A stretch of DNA of 64,000 bases from Leclercia sp. LSNIH1 (GTDB taxonomy: Bacteria > Pseudomonadota > Gammaproteobacteria > Enterobacterales > Enterobacteriaceae): positions 4,402,001-4,466,000 of the forward strand of contig NZ_CP026167.1 of the NCBI RefSeq assembly GCF_002902985.1, given 5' to 3'. The position numbers and the translations under genes are program-made. Position 1 is the stretch's first letter, and each line of letters starts with the position of its first letter. Below the pieces are notes generated by a model. The model saw nothing but the letters and a program-made list of their open reading frames with translations, was not told the DNA's origin and searched no databases. Below, piece after piece: positions 45,257 through 54,578 of the stretch.

Positions 45257-46141
45257 TTATTCTGTTGTTTGTAATAAACGAATAATTTCGCTCATTCCTT
45301 TGCTCAGTATTTTGTCCTGACGCATAACAATAGCCAGCTGGCGCTGTAATACCGGCGTAAGCGATTGTACGCATAATCCCTGTCTGTCCTGCGCGCAGGC
45401 GACCGCCATGCGGGGAATAATGCTGTACCCCAGCCCGACACGAACCATACGCTTGATCGCTTCGATGCTGCCGGACTGCATCACCGGCTGCACCTCCACG
45501 CCGCTTGCCTGGAACCAGGCGTCGATGACCGTACGCGTACTGCTTCCCGCACTAAAGGCGATAAAGGGTCGATCCTGTAGATGCTCAGCGGTCAGCATGC
45601 CGAACTGCCTCTGCTCTTCCCCGGCGGCGATATAGACAAACTCCTCATTCATCACCGGTGCGATCGAAAGCGCAGACCCGGCAGCCGGGAGTGTCACCAG
45701 CCCCAGATCGAGACGGTTCTCCTCGATAGCGCGAACAATCTCAAGGGTATTGCCGGTGGTGACGCCAACCCGCAGCAGCGGATGATCCTGACGCAGCTGC
45801 TGCAACAGAGGTGGCAGCAGATGGATGCAGGCCGTGGCACCCATTCCGAGGGTAATGGTGCCGCTCACCTCATGGCTGAAGGCCCCTATCGCGCGTATCG
45901 CCTCATCCACCGCCTGCTCGATGCGCTCGCCGTGCGTAAGTAACGTGAGCCCCGCCGCGGTGGCTTTAATCCCCCGTCCGGTTCGCTCGATTAATCGCGC
46001 CTGCAGAAACTGCTCCAGCTGGCGGATCTGCAGACTGACGGCCGGTTGCGAAAGTCCCAGCAGATCCGCCGCGGCAGAAAAACTGCCCCGCTGCACCACC
46101 AGACGAAAGGTCGCCAGCTGTCCAAGATTCAGCGTCGTCAT
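45257..46141 (-). CDS. LysR-family transcriptional regulator
   Basis: A 294-residue LysR regulator: winged helix-turn-helix at about residues 5-62 (TFRLVVQRGSFSAAADLLGLSQPAVSLQIRQLE) and a periplasmic-binding-like effector domain from about 88. It probably controls the divergent MFS gene 95 bases away; two T-N11-A palindromes lie in that gap. The ATG at 46141 is preferred to the adjacent GTG at 46144. Not present at this position in E. coli K-12. The effector is unknown. Confidence 0.88.
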   Translation of the reverse strand: MTTLNLGQLATFRLVVQRGSFSAAADLLGLSQPAVSLQIRQLEQFLQARLIERTGRGIKATAAGLTLLTHGERIEQAVDEAIRAIGAFSHEVSGTITLGMGATACIHLLPPLLQQLRQDHPLLRVGVTTGNTLEIVRAIEENRLDLGLVTLPAAGSALSIAPVMNEEFVYIAAGEEQRQFGMLTAEHLQDRPFIAFSAGSSTRTVIDAWFQASGVEVQPVMQSGSIEAIKRMVRVGLGYSIIPRMAVACAQDRQGLCVQSLTPVLQRQLAIVMRQDKILSKGMSEIIRLLQTTE

Positions 46142-46154
46142 CACAAAGTTTCTC

Positions 46155-46169
46155 TTATAGGAGCCATAA
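46155..46169. promoter_or_regulatory. LysR-type box 1
   Basis: TTAT-N7-ATAA contains the T-N11-A pattern of LysR-type sites, close to the regulator's own start, as is usual for autoregulation. Confidence 0.45.
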
Positions 46170-46203
46170 ACGCACCGGCCTGCCAGGGTCCTGATGCAAC
46201 CGA

Positions 46204-46216
46204 TATGCTCAGCATA
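46204..46216. promoter_or_regulatory. LysR-type box 2
   Basis: TATGCT-C-AGCATA is a perfect palindrome that also fits T-N11-A, 24 bases before the MFS start. Confidence 0.5.
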
Positions 46217-46239
46217 ACGCCCTGATGGAATGAAAGATA

Positions 46240-47421
46240 ATGAAAAACCCTGCCCTGCCCCGCGCCCTCTCCCTCACTGCTGGCTGTAACCAGCTTATCA
46301 ACTGGGGGATCTCTTTTTATATGCCCGGCACCTTTGCCCGGGCGATATCGGCGGATACCGGCTGGTCGTCAGCGCAAATCTACTCGGGCCTGACGCTCGC
46401 CATGCTGGTGATGGCTGCCCTCTCGCCGTTTGTCGCCCGCTTACTGGCGCGGATCGGCGGCCAGCGTGTGGTGATGACCGGCTCCCTGCTGATCGCCTTG
46501 AGTTGTCTGCTTATGGCTTACACGCACTCGCTTATGACCTGGTACAGCGCCTGGGTGTTAACTGGCATCGGTATGCGCCTGTCGCTGTACGACGCACTGT
46601 TTGCGGCGCTAGTGAATCTCTACGGTCAGCAGGCGCGGCGAACGATCTCCCGCGTGACGCTGGCGGGCGGGCTGGCCTCGGTGGTCTTCTGGCCGCTGGG
46701 AGAGGCACTGCTCATGGTCATGAACTGGCGTGAAGCGCTGCTGATCTATGCCCTGTTCGGCCTGCTGAGCGCCGCGTTAATCCTGTCGCTACCCAATCAA
46801 ACTCACCCTCTAGCCAACAAACCCGCCGCCCGTGCCGGGGGAGAGGATCGTCGCAACGGCTGGCTGTACGCCGCGTTTATCGCCCTCATCACCTTTGTCT
46901 CTAACGGCACCTCGACCCATCTGCCGGAATTTATCGCCAGCGTCGGCCTGCCGGTGACCATCGGCATGTTATGGGGAATTGGGCAGACCGGGGCGCGGTT
47001 CCTGGAGGTGGTGGCCGGAGCGGGACTGACTCCGCTGCGCCTGACGCTGCTCACCGCGCTTGCCATGCCGGTCTGCTTTCTGCTGGGGCTCAGCACTACG
47101 CTCTGGCTCTGGTCAGCCGCCGGTTTTGTGCTGGGCTATGGGGCGATTAACGGCCTGGTGACCATCGTCAAAGCTACGCTGCCGTTGCAGCTGTTTGCTC
47201 CTGAAGAGTACGCCAAACGCACCGGGGTGCTGCTGATCCCTGCCCAGCTGATGGCGGCAGCTTCCCCGCTGGCCTATGCATGGCTGAACCGGATATTGGG
47301 CATGGCGGGCGCGATGTGGCTGTCGTGGGGGCTGACGCTGGTGATTGCCGGGCTGGCGGTGGCTATCGTCAAGGGTCAGGCATCGCGCCATGCTGAGGGC
47401 ATCCCTGCCCTGAGTGACTAA
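46240..47421 (+). CDS. MFS transporter
   Basis: A 393-residue major facilitator with about 12 hydrophobic segments split by a charged central loop (residues about 190-207, KPAARAGGEDRRNG). The conserved loop 2-3 motif is seen loosely as ARLLARIGGQRVV. Full length and open. Substrate not recognised. It is divergent from the LysR gene and convergent with the SDR gene, whose stop overlaps its stop by four bases. Likely an efflux or uptake carrier switched by the LysR regulator. Confidence 0.85.
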   Translation: MKNPALPRALSLTAGCNQLINWGISFYMPGTFARAISADTGWSSAQIYSGLTLAMLVMAALSPFVARLLARIGGQRVVMTGSLLIALSCLLMAYTHSLMTWYSAWVLTGIGMRLSLYDALFAALVNLYGQQARRTISRVTLAGGLASVVFWPLGEALLMVMNWREALLIYALFGLLSAALILSLPNQTHPLANKPAARAGGEDRRNGWLYAAFIALITFVSNGTSTHLPEFIASVGLPVTIGMLWGIGQTGARFLEVVAGAGLTPLRLTLLTALAMPVCFLLGLSTTLWLWSAAGFVLGYGAINGLVTIVKATLPLQLFAPEEYAKRTGVLLIPAQLMAAASPLAYAWLNRILGMAGAMWLSWGLTLVIAGLAVAIVKGQASRHAEGIPALSD

Positions 47422-48143
47422 AGAACAAATCCGCCGTCAATGGTCAGGCTTGCCCCGGTCATGTAGCCGGATGATGTCCCGGCAAGCCAGGCCGCCAGCG
47501 AGGCGATTTCGTCCGGCTCGCCCATTCTTTGCAACGGGATGCTCCCGACGATCTGCTCCGCCATCCCGGCGGTCATATCGGTGGCGATGGGCCCTGGCTG
47601 AATGTTGTTAATGGTGATGCGCCGTGGCGCCAGATCCAGAGCGAGGTTCTGCACCATCGATGCCACCGCCGCTTTGCTCATGGCATAAACGCTGCTGCCC
47701 GCATGCCCGGTACGCACGGCGGTATTGCTGCCGATGGTGATAATCCTCCCCCCTTCCGTCATCGGCTTCACCGCTGCCTGAATGGCGAGGAAGACGCCGC
47801 GTACGTTGACCGACAGCGTGGCGTCCAGATCCGCCAGGGCATACTCCTCAATCGTTCCAGGGCGAAGCACACCCGCGTTCACCACCGCGACATCCAGCCT
47901 GCCGTAGCGGCGCAGCGTCGTATCCACTGCCGCCTGGATTGCTGCCGCATCTGCGCTGTCGGCTTCAATGGCTATCGCCTGGCCGCCCTGACGCGCAATG
48001 GTTGATACCAGCGCCTGCGCCCGGTCCGGACGGGATACCCAGGTAATGGCAACCCGATAGCCCTCGCGCGCCAGTCGCGCCGCAATGGCCGCTCCGATCC
48101 CGCGTGCCCCGCCGAAAATCAACGCTACTTTTTCGTGATTCAT
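47418..48143 (-). CDS. SDR-family oxidoreductase
   Basis: A 241-residue classical short-chain dehydrogenase/reductase: cofactor motif GGARGIG (about residues 10-16), NAG at about 83-85, catalytic Ser in ITIGSN, YAMSK (YxxxK), and the C-terminal GYMTGASLTIDGG. The start is placed at MNHEK (48143), ten bases after AGGAG; an upstream ATG is too close to that site. It resembles 3-oxoacyl-ACP reductase, glucose dehydrogenase and BdcA-like enzymes, which cannot be told apart by eye. Confidence 0.85.
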   Translation of the reverse strand: MNHEKVALIFGGARGIGAAIAARLAREGYRVAITWVSRPDRAQALVSTIARQGGQAIAIEADSADAAAIQAAVDTTLRRYGRLDVAVVNAGVLRPGTIEEYALADLDATLSVNVRGVFLAIQAAVKPMTEGGRIITIGSNTAVRTGHAGSSVYAMSKAAVASMVQNLALDLAPRRITINNIQPGPIATDMTAGMAEQIVGSIPLQRMGEPDEIASLAAWLAGTSSGYMTGASLTIDGGFVL

Positions 48144-48168
48144 GATGGTCATTCTCCTGTTGGCTTGA

Positions 48169-48184
48169 GCACCCACCCGGGTGC
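48169..48184. promoter_or_regulatory. Palindrome in the SDR/exported-operon gap
   Basis: GCACCC-ACCC-GGGTGC has perfect 6-base arms 26 bases from the SDR start in a 220-base divergent gap. It may be an operator shared by both transcription units. Confidence 0.35.
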
Positions 48185-48363
48185 CTCTGCAGACACCCTG
48201 CCAGCAGAAACTCCCCTGCGCATGCGCGGAATGTATCGCACTGTATCCCCGCCGCCCTGCTTACGCAGCCATACAAAAAAGCCGCCCACAGCAAACAGAC
48301 CCGATACATAAAAATGGTTTTCTGTACCTGTTGTCACTGATTACCTGAAGAGGAGATACCCGG

Positions 48364-48825
48364 ATGATGCATCGAAATGTCCTGCTCACGCTGTTCGCCT
48401 TGTCATCAGGCTGTACCTGGGCCGCACCGTTAAGCGGGCTTAGTGCGGCGGAGGTGAATGGCCTTGCTGCCGTCGCACCGCTCGAACAACCCCAGCCCCC
48501 GGCGAAGCTGATTGTGGATCCACCGCTGGCGGGCCCGCTAAGTAAAGGCGCGGTCTTTATTCAATACCGCGCAGAGAACATGCGCATTGAACCGGTGTTC
48601 GGGCCTGAGGCGCTGAAAGTGACGCCGCGCATCGGCCATATCCATGTCATCGTGGATGACAACCCCTGGCACTGGGCCGACGCCAGCGGTGAACCGGTCA
48701 TTCTGGTGGGGCTACCCGCAGGTCATCACAAGGTGACCCTTATTCTCGCCGACCCAACTCATAAACCTGTTGATCGTAAAACCATTGAATTTACCGTGCC
48801 GCCGCATGCCGCGGTTATGCACTGA
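48364..48825 (+). CDS. Exported DUF6130-like protein
   Basis: A 153-residue protein with a Sec signal peptide (residues 1 to about 20, cleavage near TWAA). The mature part is Pro-rich at first, then holds RIGHIHVIVDDNPWHW and LPAGHHKVTLILADPTHKP, a small beta-sandwich pattern with several His that could bind metal. It resembles the DUF6130 family; no function is known. A strong GAGGAG lies eight bases before the ATG. First of three exported genes on the strand, 35 bases before the next. Confidence 0.75.
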   Translation: MMHRNVLLTLFALSSGCTWAAPLSGLSAAEVNGLAAVAPLEQPQPPAKLIVDPPLAGPLSKGAVFIQYRAENMRIEPVFGPEALKVTPRIGHIHVIVDDNPWHWADASGEPVILVGLPAGHHKVTLILADPTHKPVDRKTIEFTVPPHAAVMH

Positions 48826-48860
48826 ACGCAACCCCTGACCTATTTTTGAGGATTTAAACC

Positions 48861-49115
48861 ATGAAAACATTATTGATTGCTGTCCTGACCTTCACTGCCG
48901 CAATGGCCTCTTCCGCTTTCGCCGCCCAGGAAATTAACCAGCCTCAGGGAGAGCAAAAGATTGGCACCGTTTCCGACAGCAGCGGTGCGACGTCGCTGGC
49001 GGATCTGGAGGCAAAACTGCAGGCCAAAGCCGATAAAGCGGGCGCCAGCGCGTTTCGTATTACCTCCGCCGGGGGGAATAACACCCTGTCCGGCACCGCC
49101 GATATTTATCGCTGA
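48861..49115 (+). CDS. YdgH/BhsA/McbA-like DUF1471 protein
   Basis: An 84-residue exported protein: signal peptide cleaved after AFA near residue 22, then a single DUF1471 domain (KIGTVSDSSGATSLADLEAKLQAKADKAGASAFRITSAGG...TADIY). Enterobacterial relatives (BhsA, McbA, YhcN, YdgH) are periplasmic or outer-membrane stress and biofilm proteins. Middle gene of the exported trio, nine bases before the hydrolase. Confidence 0.87.
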   Translation: MKTLLIAVLTFTAAMASSAFAAQEINQPQGEQKIGTVSDSSGATSLADLEAKLQAKADKAGASAFRITSAGGNNTLSGTADIYR

Positions 49116-49124
49116 GGCGTAACC

Positions 49125-49871
49125 ATGAAAAAAGTGTCTATCCATACCGTTGCGGTGGGCCTGCTGCTGGCCGCCACCAGCGGCTCCGCGCTGGCGAATA
49201 ATAAAACCGTCGTTCTGGTGCACGGCGCGTTTGCCGACGGCAGCAGTTGGAACCGCGTGATCGACAAGCTGCAACGCCAGCATACCGAGGTCATCGCCGT
49301 TCAGCTGCCGCTCACCTCGCTGAAAGAGGATGTCGCCGCAACCCAGCGCGCCATCGCCCGGGCCCACGGGGATGTGGTGCTGGTAGGCCACTCCTGGGGC
49401 GGCACGGTGATAAGCGAGGCGGGTAACGATGCGCGGGTCAAAGCGCTGGTTTACGTGGCGGCGTTTGCCCCGGACTCAGGCCAGTCGACGGCGGCGCTGG
49501 CGGACAGCTACCCTGCCCCGCCGGGGAGCGCTGGGATTGCTAAAACCGCAGAGGGTTTTCTCTATTTGCCGGGCAAATCGGTACGTCAGGATTTTGCGCC
49601 GGACATTAAGGCTGATGAGCAAAACAGACTGACCGCCACTCAGGGCCCGATCCGTGCGGATGCCTTTGCGGAAAAGGTCACGCATGCGGCCTGGCACGAT
49701 AAGCCGAGCTGGTATGTCGTCAGCAAGAGTGACCGGATGATCAACCCGGATCTGGAGCGGGCAATGGCGAAAGCGATAGATGCCAAAGCCAGCGAGGTGG
49801 CGGCAAGCCATGTGTCGATGGTGAGTCAACCGGAGGAGATTGTCCGGGTGATTGAGCAAGCGGTGAAATGA
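49125..49871 (+). CDS. Exported alpha/beta hydrolase
   Basis: A 248-residue hydrolase with a signal peptide (cleavage after ALA near residue 25). The oxyanion motif VLVHGAFADGSSW, nucleophile Ser90 in VGHSWGG, acid Asp in SKSDRMINPD and His in ASHVSM complete a catalytic triad. The HGAFADGSSW type is seen in esterases of the salicylate/methyl-ester and EstC-like group. Periplasmic location is unusual for this group. Last gene of the trio; its substrate is unknown. Confidence 0.85.
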   Translation: MKKVSIHTVAVGLLLAATSGSALANNKTVVLVHGAFADGSSWNRVIDKLQRQHTEVIAVQLPLTSLKEDVAATQRAIARAHGDVVLVGHSWGGTVISEAGNDARVKALVYVAAFAPDSGQSTAALADSYPAPPGSAGIAKTAEGFLYLPGKSVRQDFAPDIKADEQNRLTATQGPIRADAFAEKVTHAAWHDKPSWYVVSKSDRMINPDLERAMAKAIDAKASEVAASHVSMVSQPEEIVRVIEQAVK

Positions 49872-49878
49872 GACCGAT

Positions 49879-49905
49879 GAAAAAAAGCCCGCACGATGCG
49901 GGCTT
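49879..49905 (-). terminator. Terminator of guaBA, facing the exported operon
   Basis: AAGCCCGCA / TGCGGGCTT, a 9-base stem with a 3-base loop; on the minus strand a T-run follows. It ends guaA and probably also serves the convergent operon. Confidence 0.88.
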
Positions 49906-49932
49906 GATTTATATGCGCTTAACAGGCGGGAT

Positions 49933-51510
49933 TTATTCCCACTCGATCGTCGCCGGTGGCTTACCGCTGATGTCATACACCACGCGGGAAATACCGTTCA
50001 CTTCGTTGATAATACGGTTGGACACGCGGCCCAGGAAGTCATACGGCAGGTGCGCCCAGTGGGCAGTCATAAAGTCGATGGTCTCCACCGCACGCAGGGA
50101 GACAACCCAGTCGTACTTACGGCCATCGCCCATTACGCCGACGGAGCGAACCGGCAGGAAGACGGTGAACGCCTGGCTCACTTTGTTGTACAGGTCAGCT
50201 TTGTGCAGCTCTTCAATGAAGATCGCGTCCGCACGACGCAGCAGGTCGCAGTACTCTTTCTTCACTTCGCCCAGCACGCGCACGCCCAGACCCGGCCCCG
50301 GGAACGGATGACGGTAGAGCATGTCATACGGCAGACCCAGTTCCAGACCGATCTTACGCACTTCGTCTTTGAACAGCTCGCGCAGCGGCTCAACCAGACC
50401 CATCTTCATCTCTTTCGGCAGGCCGCCCACGTTGTGGTGAGATTTGATGACGTGTGCTTTACCGGTGGCGGATGCTGCGGATTCGATCACGTCAGGGTAG
50501 ATGGTGCCCTGCGCCAGCCACTTCACATCTTCCAGCTTCAGCGCTTCTTCATCGAACACTTCAACGAAGACGCGGCCAATGATTTTACGTTTGGCTTCCG
50601 GATCGTTTTCACCCGCCAGCGCGTCGAGGAAGCGCTGCTCGCCTTCCACGTGAACGATGTTCAGACCGAAGTGGTCGCCGAACATGTCCATCACCTGCTG
50701 GGCTTCGTTCAGGCGCAGCAGACCGTTGTCGACGAAGACGCAGGTCAGGTTTTTGCCGATGGCGCGGTGCAGCAGCATCGCGGTCACGGAGGAGTCAACG
50801 CCGCCGGACAGACCGAGGATCACTTTGTCGTCACCCACCTGCTGGCGGATACGCTCCACGGCGTCGTCGATGATTTTTGCTGGCGTCCACAGCGCTTCAC
50901 ACTGGCAGATGTCGATGACAAAACGCTCCAGCATGCGCAGGCCCTGACGGGTGTGGGTCACTTCCGGGTGGAACTGCACGCCGTAGAAGCGCTTCTCTTC
51001 GTTCGCCATGATGGCAAACGGGCAGCTCTCGGTGCTGGCAACGGTCACGAAGTCGGACGGGATAGCGGTGACTTTGTCGCCGTGACTCATCCAGACGTCG
51101 AGCAGCGCTTTGCCGTCGGCGGTCAGGGAGTCTTCGATACCGCGGATCAGGGCGCTGTCGGTCTGTACTTCAACCTGTGCATAGCCGAACTCACGCTCGT
51201 TGGAGCCCTCTACATGGCCACCCAGCTGCATCGCCATGGTCTGCATGCCGTAGCAGACGCCGAACACCGGCACACCGGCTTCGAATACATACTGCGGCGC
51301 GCGCGGGCTGTTCTCTTCGGTGGTGCTTTCCGGGCCGCCAGAGAGAATGATACCGCTTGGGTTGAATTCGCGAATCTGTGCTTCCGTGACATCCCACGCC
51401 CACAGTTCACAGTAAACGCCCAGCTCACGTACGCGACGTGCCACCAGCTGAGTGTACTGCGAACCGAAATCCAGAATGAGAATGCGATGTTTATGAATAT
51501 TTTCCGTCAT
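49933..51510 (-). CDS. guaA: GMP synthase (glutamine-hydrolysing)
   Basis: Converts XMP to GMP with glutamine and ATP. The 525 residues equal E. coli GuaA: class I glutamine amidotransferase domain with nucleophile Cys in GVCYGMQTM near residue 86 and His-Glu in [10 protein letters not shown], then the ATP-pyrophosphatase P-loop [11 protein letters not shown] near residue 235 and the C-terminal dimer domain. Second gene of guaBA, 63 bases after guaB. Confidence 0.97.
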   Translation of the reverse strand: MTENIHKHRILILDFGSQYTQLVARRVRELGVYCELWAWDVTEAQIREFNPSGIILSGGPESTTEENSPRAPQYVFEAGVPVFGVCYGMQTMAMQLGGHVEGSNEREFGYAQVEVQTDSALIRGIEDSLTADGKALLDVWMSHGDKVTAIPSDFVTVASTESCPFAIMANEEKRFYGVQFHPEVTHTRQGLRMLERFVIDICQCEALWTPAKIIDDAVERIRQQVGDDKVILGLSGGVDSSVTAMLLHRAIGKNLTCVFVDNGLLRLNEAQQVMDMFGDHFGLNIVHVEGEQRFLDALAGENDPEAKRKIIGRVFVEVFDEEALKLEDVKWLAQGTIYPDVIESAASATGKAHVIKSHHNVGGLPKEMKMGLVEPLRELFKDEVRKIGLELGLPYDMLYRHPFPGPGLGVRVLGEVKKEYCDLLRRADAIFIEELHKADLYNKVSQAFTVFLPVRSVGVMGDGRKYDWVVSLRAVETIDFMTAHWAHLPYDFLGRVSNRIINEVNGISRVVYDISGKPPATIEWE

Positions 51511-51542
51511 TGACGCTAATTCCGAGGCAAGTGAAACAAAAT

Positions 51543-51563
51543 CGCCCGGCTTATAGCCGGGCG
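51543..51563 (-). other. guaB-guaA intercistronic hairpin
   Basis: CGCCCGGC and GCCGGGCG form a perfect 8-base stem around TTATA. No T-run follows, so it is more likely an mRNA processing or stability element than a terminator. Confidence 0.5.
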
Positions 51564-51573
51564 TGGAAATTTA

Positions 51574-53040
51574 TCAGGAGCCCATGCGGTAGTTCGGGGA
51601 CTCTTTGGTGATGGTCACGTCGTGAACGTGACTTTCCTGGATACCCGCACCGCTGATACGCACAAATTCCGCTTTGGTACGTAACAGGTCAATAGTACCA
51701 CAGCCGGTCAGGCCCATACAGGAGCGCAGGCCGCCCATCTGCTGGTGGATGATCTCTTTCAGGTAGCCTTTATAGGCCACGCGGCCTTCGATACCTTCCG
51801 GCACCAGTTTGTCAGCAGCGTTGTCGGTCTGGAAGTAGCGGTCGGAGGAGCCTTTGGACATCGCGCCCAGAGAGCCCATTCCACGGTAAGATTTATAAGA
51901 ACGACCCTGGAACAGTTCGATTTCGCCCGGAGACTCTTCGGTACCGGCCAGCATGGAACCCACCATTACCGCTGCCGCACCGGCCGCGATCGCTTTCGCG
52001 ATATCACCAGAGAAACGGATACCGCCGTCAGCGATAACCGGAATGCCGGTGCCTTCCAGCGCTTCTACCGCGTCAGATACCGCAGTGATCTGCGGAACGC
52101 CCACGCCGGTCACGATACGGGTGGTACAGATGGAGCCTGGGCCGATACCCACTTTCACTGCGCTACAGCCCGCTTCAGCCAGGGCACGCGCGCCCGCGCC
52201 GGTTGCCACGTTACCGCCGATGATCTGCAGGTCAGGGTATTTTGCACGGGTCTCACGAATACGCTGGAGAACGCCTTCGGAGTGGCCATGAGAGGAGTCG
52301 ATCAGCAGCACGTCAACGCCCGCCGCAACCAGCGCATCAACGCGCTCTTCGTTGCCCGCACCTGCGCCCACCGCCGCGCCAACGCGCAGACGGCCATGCT
52401 CGTCTTTACAGGCGTTCGGTTTACGTTCTGCTTTCTGGAAGTCTTTAACGGTGATCATGCCGCGCAGGTGGAAGCTGTCGTCCACAACCAGCGCTTTTTC
52501 AACGCGTTTTTCGTGCATTTTTGCGAAGACCACGTCGCGGGATTCACCCTCACGCACGGTGACCAGACGCTCTTTCGGGGTCATGTAAACGCTGACTGGC
52601 TGGTTCAGGTCGGTGACGAAACGCACGTCACGGCCAGTGATGATGCCCACCAGTTCGTTATCGGAGGTGACAACCGGATAGCCTGCAAAACCATTACGCT
52701 CGGTCAGCGCTTTCACTTGGTGCAGGGTGGTGGTTGGCAGAACGGTTTGTGGGTCGGTAACGATGCCAGATTCATGTTTCTTCACGCGGCGAACTTCTTC
52801 CGCCTGACGCTCGATAGACATGTTTTTATGAATAAAGCCAATGCCGCCTTCCTGAGCCAGGGCGATAGCCAGGCGCGCTTCCGTCACGGTGTCCATTGCC
52901 GCGGAGAGCATAGGAATGTTCAGGCGAATGGTCTTGGTTAACTGCGTGCTAAGGTCGGCAGTATTCGGCAGAACGGTGGAATGAGCGGGAACGAGGAGGA
53001 CGTCGTCAAACGTCAGTGCTTCTTTAGCGATACGTAGCAT
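51574..53040 (-). CDS. guaB: IMP dehydrogenase
   Basis: NAD-dependent oxidation of IMP to XMP, the committing step to GMP. The 488 residues equal E. coli GuaB from [16 protein letters not shown]; two extra upstream codons in the frame are ignored. A pair of CBS domains sits at about 95-200, the catalytic Cys loop is [15 protein letters not shown] near 300, and the flap region has [10 protein letters not shown]. First gene of guaBA under PurR control. Confidence 0.97.
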   Translation of the reverse strand: MLRIAKEALTFDDVLLVPAHSTVLPNTADLSTQLTKTIRLNIPMLSAAMDTVTEARLAIALAQEGGIGFIHKNMSIERQAEEVRRVKKHESGIVTDPQTVLPTTTLHQVKALTERNGFAGYPVVTSDNELVGIITGRDVRFVTDLNQPVSVYMTPKERLVTVREGESRDVVFAKMHEKRVEKALVVDDSFHLRGMITVKDFQKAERKPNACKDEHGRLRVGAAVGAGAGNEERVDALVAAGVDVLLIDSSHGHSEGVLQRIRETRAKYPDLQIIGGNVATGAGARALAEAGCSAVKVGIGPGSICTTRIVTGVGVPQITAVSDAVEALEGTGIPVIADGGIRFSGDIAKAIAAGAAAVMVGSMLAGTEESPGEIELFQGRSYKSYRGMGSLGAMSKGSSDRYFQTDNAADKLVPEGIEGRVAYKGYLKEIIHQQMGGLRSCMGLTGCGTIDLLRTKAEFVRISGAGIQESHVHDVTITKESPNYRMGS

Positions 53041-53081
53041 GGGCAATATCTCTGACCTGGGTGGTTAAATATTGCCGTGGC

Positions 53082-53107
53082 ATTATACAGAGCGTAACCG
53101 ATTGCAT
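53082..53107 (-). promoter_or_regulatory. guaBA promoter with PurR operator
   Basis: On the minus strand ATGCAATCGGTTACGC (53107-53092) fits the PurR consensus except the last base and lies just upstream of a perfect TATAAT (53087-53082). Confidence 0.85.
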
Positions 53108-53199
53108 CCACACTTTTTTATAAATAATGCTTGCGATTGCCTCTTATCAGGTTACTATCGACTGAATAACCTGCTGATTTAGAATTTGATCCCGCTCAC

Positions 53200-54573
53200 A
53201 TGTTATCCTCCCAGTCCCCCTCAATTTATACTGTTAGCCGCCTGAATCAGACGGTCCGCTTGCTGCTTGAGCAGGAAATAGGCCAGGTGTGGATCAGCGG
53301 AGAGATCTCCAATTTCACCCAGCCGGCGTCCGGTCACTGGTACTTCACCCTGAAGGACAATACCGCTCAGGTGCGCTGCGCGATGTTCCGCAACAGCAAC
53401 CGCCGGGTGACCTTCCGTCCGCAGCACGGGCAGCAGGTGTTGGTTCGCGCCAGTATCACGCTGTACGAGCCGCGCGGTGATTATCAGATTATCGTTGAGA
53501 GCATGCAGCCTGCGGGGGAAGGGCTTCTTCAGCAAAAATATGAGCAGCTGAAAGCGGCGCTTTCCGCTGAGGGCCTGTTCGATCAGCAGTACAAACAGCC
53601 CCTCCCCTCCCCCGCCCACTGCGTGGGGGTGATCACCTCGAAAACCGGCGCCGCGCTGCATGACATTCTGCACGTCCTGAAACGCCGCGACCCTTCCCTG
53701 CCGGTCGTTATCTATCCGACCGCGGTGCAAGGCGATGATGCGCCGGGTCAAATTGTCCGCGCCATTGCGCTTGCTAACGCCCGTCAGGAGTGTGATGTGC
53801 TGATTGTCGGGCGCGGCGGTGGCTCGCTGGAGGATCTCTGGAGCTTTAACGACGAACGGGTGGCGCGGGCAATTTTTGCCAGCCGGATCCCGGTAGTCAG
53901 CGCCGTCGGCCATGAAACTGACGTCACTATCGCCGATTTTGTCGCCGACCTGCGCGCGCCGACGCCGTCTGCCGCGGCAGAAGTGGTAAGCCGTAACCAG
54001 CTTGAGCTGCTGCGCCAGCTGCAAAACGGCCAGCAACGGCTGGAGATGGCGATGGACTATTTCCTCGCCAACCGCACCCGTCGCTTTACCCAGCTTCATC
54101 ATCGTCTGCAACAGCAGCACCCGCAGCTGCGCCTGGCGCGCCAGCAAACCGTGCTGGAACGTCTGCGCCAGCGGATGAACGTGGCGGTGGATAGTCAGCT
54201 TAAACGGGCGGTGCAACGCCAGCAGCGCGTTACCCAGCGCCTGAACCAGCACAACCCGCAGCCGCGTATTTACCGCGCGCAAACCCGCATTCAGCAGCTG
54301 GAGTATCGCCTTGCGGAGAATCTGCGTGCCCGCCTGAGCAGCACCCGCGAGCGTTTTGGTAATGCGGTCACCCACCTGGAAGCCGTCAGCCCGCTCTCAA
54401 CCCTGGCGCGCGGCTACAGCGTGACCACGGCAACCGACGGCAAAGTGCTGAAGCAGACGAAACAGGTTAAAGCGGGGGATGTGCTTACTACCCGCCTGTC
54501 AGACGGCTGGGTGGAAAGCGAAGTGAAAGGCGTGACGCCGGCCAGGAAAACCCGCGCCCGCAAAAAGGCCTGA
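53200..54573 (+). CDS. xseA: Exodeoxyribonuclease VII large subunit
   Basis: Large subunit of the single-strand exonuclease ExoVII. 457 residues (E. coli 456): OB-fold at about 10-105 ([24 protein letters not shown]), catalytic core with [13 protein letters not shown] and [11 protein letters not shown], a long coiled-coil rich in Gln, Arg and Leu (about 265-380), and the C-terminal RGYSVTT segment. Divergent from guaB. Its stop is five bases from the convergent broken MFS gene. Confidence 0.97.
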   Translation: MLSSQSPSIYTVSRLNQTVRLLLEQEIGQVWISGEISNFTQPASGHWYFTLKDNTAQVRCAMFRNSNRRVTFRPQHGQQVLVRASITLYEPRGDYQIIVESMQPAGEGLLQQKYEQLKAALSAEGLFDQQYKQPLPSPAHCVGVITSKTGAALHDILHVLKRRDPSLPVVIYPTAVQGDDAPGQIVRAIALANARQECDVLIVGRGGGSLEDLWSFNDERVARAIFASRIPVVSAVGHETDVTIADFVADLRAPTPSAAAEVVSRNQLELLRQLQNGQQRLEMAMDYFLANRTRRFTQLHHRLQQQHPQLRLARQQTVLERLRQRMNVAVDSQLKRAVQRQQRVTQRLNQHNPQPRIYRAQTRIQQLEYRLAENLRARLSSTRERFGNAVTHLEAVSPLSTLARGYSVTTATDGKVLKQTKQVKAGDVLTTRLSDGWVESEVKGVTPARKTRARKKA

Positions 54574-54578
54574 CGCGG

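Noticed and set aside
48149..48337. 62-residue minus-strand ORF upstream of the SDR gene with a hydrophobic N-terminus
   Set aside because: It has no clear ribosome site, it would overlap the regulatory gap, and its C-terminal half looks random. It could be a small membrane protein, but the evidence is too thin to list.
50050..51513. 487-residue open frame opposite guaA
   Set aside because: Antisense shadow of guaA. Its Val/Phe/His-rich translation is typical of reverse-complement coding sequence and it has no ribosome site.
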